Source: an uncultured Methylococcales bacterium (GTDB taxonomy: Bacteria; Pseudomonadota; Gammaproteobacteria; Methylococcales; Methylomonadaceae). Taken from it: a DNA stretch of 42,931 nucleotides. The stretch is taken from positions 1 through 42,931 of the forward strand of contig CAJVZC010000008.1 of NCBI GenBank assembly GCA_913019935.1, given 5' to 3'. The notes under the pieces are model-generated. The model saw nothing but the letters and a program-made list of their open reading frames with translations, searched no databases and had not been told where the DNA came from. The position numbers were made by a program, and so were the translations under genes. Positions 41,863 through 42,931 of this stretch are shown one piece after another (the first letter of the stretch is position 1; each line of letters begins with the position of its first letter).

Positions 41863-42816
41863 ATGATTATTGTTACTGGCGGTGCTGGTTTTATTGGTAG
41901 TAATATAATCCATGGATTAAACCAGCGCGGTTATGATGATATTCTTGTTGTCGATGATTTAACTGACGGTGTTAAATACAAGAATCTTGTCGACTGTCAA
42001 ATTGCTGATTATATTGACAAAGATGTCTTTCTTGAGCAAGTTAAGAAAGGTGTCTTTGACAGTACAGCGATAACGGCGGTGTTTCATGAAGGTGCCTGTT
42101 CTGCAACAACAGAGTGGGATGGACGCTATATGATGGCTAATAATTATCATTATAGTCAGGCATTATTAGCCTTTTGTGAGCGCCAACAAATTCCTTTTAT
42201 CTATGCTTCAAGTGCGGCCGTATACGGTGATGTTCAGGGCTTCAAAGAAGACCCTGCATGTGAGTCACCGTTGAATGTATATGGGTATTCTAAGTTTTTG
42301 TTTGATCAGTATATTAGACGGCAACAGGGAAGATTGACAACCCAAGTGGTTGGCTTACGGTACTTTAATGTTTATGGCCCGAGAGAGAGTCATAAGGGTA
42401 GTATGGCAAGTGTTGCTTATCATTTAAATAATCAATTACTTGATGATGGATCAATACGCTTGTTTGAAGGCTGTGACGGTTATAGCGATGGCGAACAACA
42501 ACGTGATTTTGTTTATATCAAGGATGTGGTTGCAGTCAATTTATGGTTCTTGGACAATCCAGGTAAAAGTGGAATATTTAATTTAGGGACAGGTCGTAGT
42601 CAAACATTTAATGATGTTGCGCATGCAGTCATTAATTTTCATGGCACGGGGTCATTGAGTTATATTCCGTTTCCAGAGCACCTCGTTGGCTGTTATCAAA
42701 GCTTTACAGAAGCCAATCTCGAAAACTTAAGGGCTGCCGGTTGTGGGCACCAATTTATGAGTGTAGAAGCGGGTGTTAGTGATTATTTAGCTTGGTTAAA
42801 CCCTCAGGCTAACTAG
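41863..42816 (+). CDS. hldD: ADP-L-glycero-D-manno-heptose 6-epimerase
   Basis: A 317-aa extended SDR. The NADP-binding motif [10 protein letters not shown] is at 5-14, Ser117 lies in YASSAAVYG, and the catalytic Tyr140/Lys144 pair is in [31 protein letters not shown] is specific to HldD. It makes ADP-L-glycero-beta-D-manno-heptose for the lipopolysaccharide inner core, which supports a Gram-negative host. It lies 9 bp after rplI and may be read from the ribosomal transcript; no clear ribosome binding site of its own. Confidence 0.94.
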   Translation: MIIVTGGAGFIGSNIIHGLNQRGYDDILVVDDLTDGVKYKNLVDCQIADYIDKDVFLEQVKKGVFDSTAITAVFHEGACSATTEWDGRYMMANNYHYSQALLAFCERQQIPFIYASSAAVYGDVQGFKEDPACESPLNVYGYSKFLFDQYIRRQQGRLTTQVVGLRYFNVYGPRESHKGSMASVAYHLNNQLLDDGSIRLFEGCDGYSDGEQQRDFVYIKDVVAVNLWFLDNPGKSGIFNLGTGRSQTFNDVAHAVINFHGTGSLSYIPFPEHLVGCYQSFTEANLENLRAAGCGHQFMSVEAGVSDYLAWLNPQAN

Positions 42817-42881
42817 AAAAATTCAAACCAGCTTAAAAATCTGCGCCGTTTTCGTGGTTGATTGAGTTGATGTTTATTCGG

Positions 42882-42931
42882 TTAAATAAATTTCTCGATA
42901 GCGGACTGAATGCCGTTGACATCGAGTTGGC
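42882..42931 (-). CDS. C-terminal end of an unidentified gene (cut by window edge)
   Basis: On the minus strand the frame is open from the right edge to TAA at 42882-42884 and ends QLDVNGIQSAIEKFI. The helical, well-formed tail and the position convergent with hldD suggest the 3' end of a real gene. Sixteen codons are too few for identification. Confidence 0.35.
   Translation of the reverse strand, partial: QLDVNGIQSAIEKFI

Overview
This 42.9 kb window is a chromosomal segment of an AT-rich gammaproteobacterium. The evidence is the rpsF-rpsR-DUF2232-rplI ribosomal cluster, EfpL (YeiP), Hsp15, PpnN, HldD for lipopolysaccharide heptose, IspH and Dtd, together with short intergenic gaps and a DsrH/DsrC pair typical of sulfur-relay or sulfur-oxidising lineages. 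I cannot name genus or species from the sequence. No insertion sequence, prophage, CRISPR array or rRNA operon was found. The only RNA gene I can support fully is a tRNA-Arg(CCU).

Positions 1-8410 hold the C-terminal part of an HPP/CBS protein cut by the window edge, several small or secreted proteins, an RlmI/RlmK-type methyltransferase preceded by a possible attenuator, efpL, a cysteine-rich CWC-DUF5522 protein, a Bax-like glucosaminidase lipoprotein, a Gfo/Idh/MocA oxidoreductase, an SDR dehydrogenase, a universal stress protein, a Cys/Gly-rich lipoprotein and a Sel1-repeat lipoprotein.

Positions 8533-13684 form one tight co-directional block: a NodU/TobZ/SxtI-type carbamoyltransferase, an SxtJ-type membrane protein, a 50-residue DUF5989 membrane protein, a membrane-anchored SGNH hydrolase, a DUF4265-like protein and yaaA. 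This is the best candidate in the window for a poorly described system. It most likely makes, places or removes a carbamoyl or acyl group on an envelope product, but the substrate is unknown. A large MscS-type channel follows.

Positions 15613-20483 contain the less familiar genes: a small P-loop kinase, an orphan two-helix membrane sensor-like protein with a long coiled coil, a 110-residue unknown protein, alanine dehydrogenase, and a run of three small unknown proteins (a bitopic protein with an acidic tail, a 36-residue lipoprotein, and a 58-residue Lys-rich protein).

Positions 20547-33176 are mostly housekeeping: ppnN, an alpha/beta hydrolase, an ArsC-type reductase, xseA with an M23 peptidase, a dsrH/tusB-dsrC pair, hslR, a DUF6394 protein with a K+ channel/RCK protein, rraA-ispH, a DUF2897 protein, dtd, a thermonuclease, an unknown coiled-coil protein and the tRNA.

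Positions 33350-42931 carry a HAD phosphatase, the dnaB-alr-radA run, a CorC/YfjD-type CNNM protein on the other strand, and rpsF-rpsR-DUF2232-rplI-hldD. The rpsF leader folds into a hairpin that resembles the S6:S18 autoregulatory motif and would mask the rpsF ribosome binding site.
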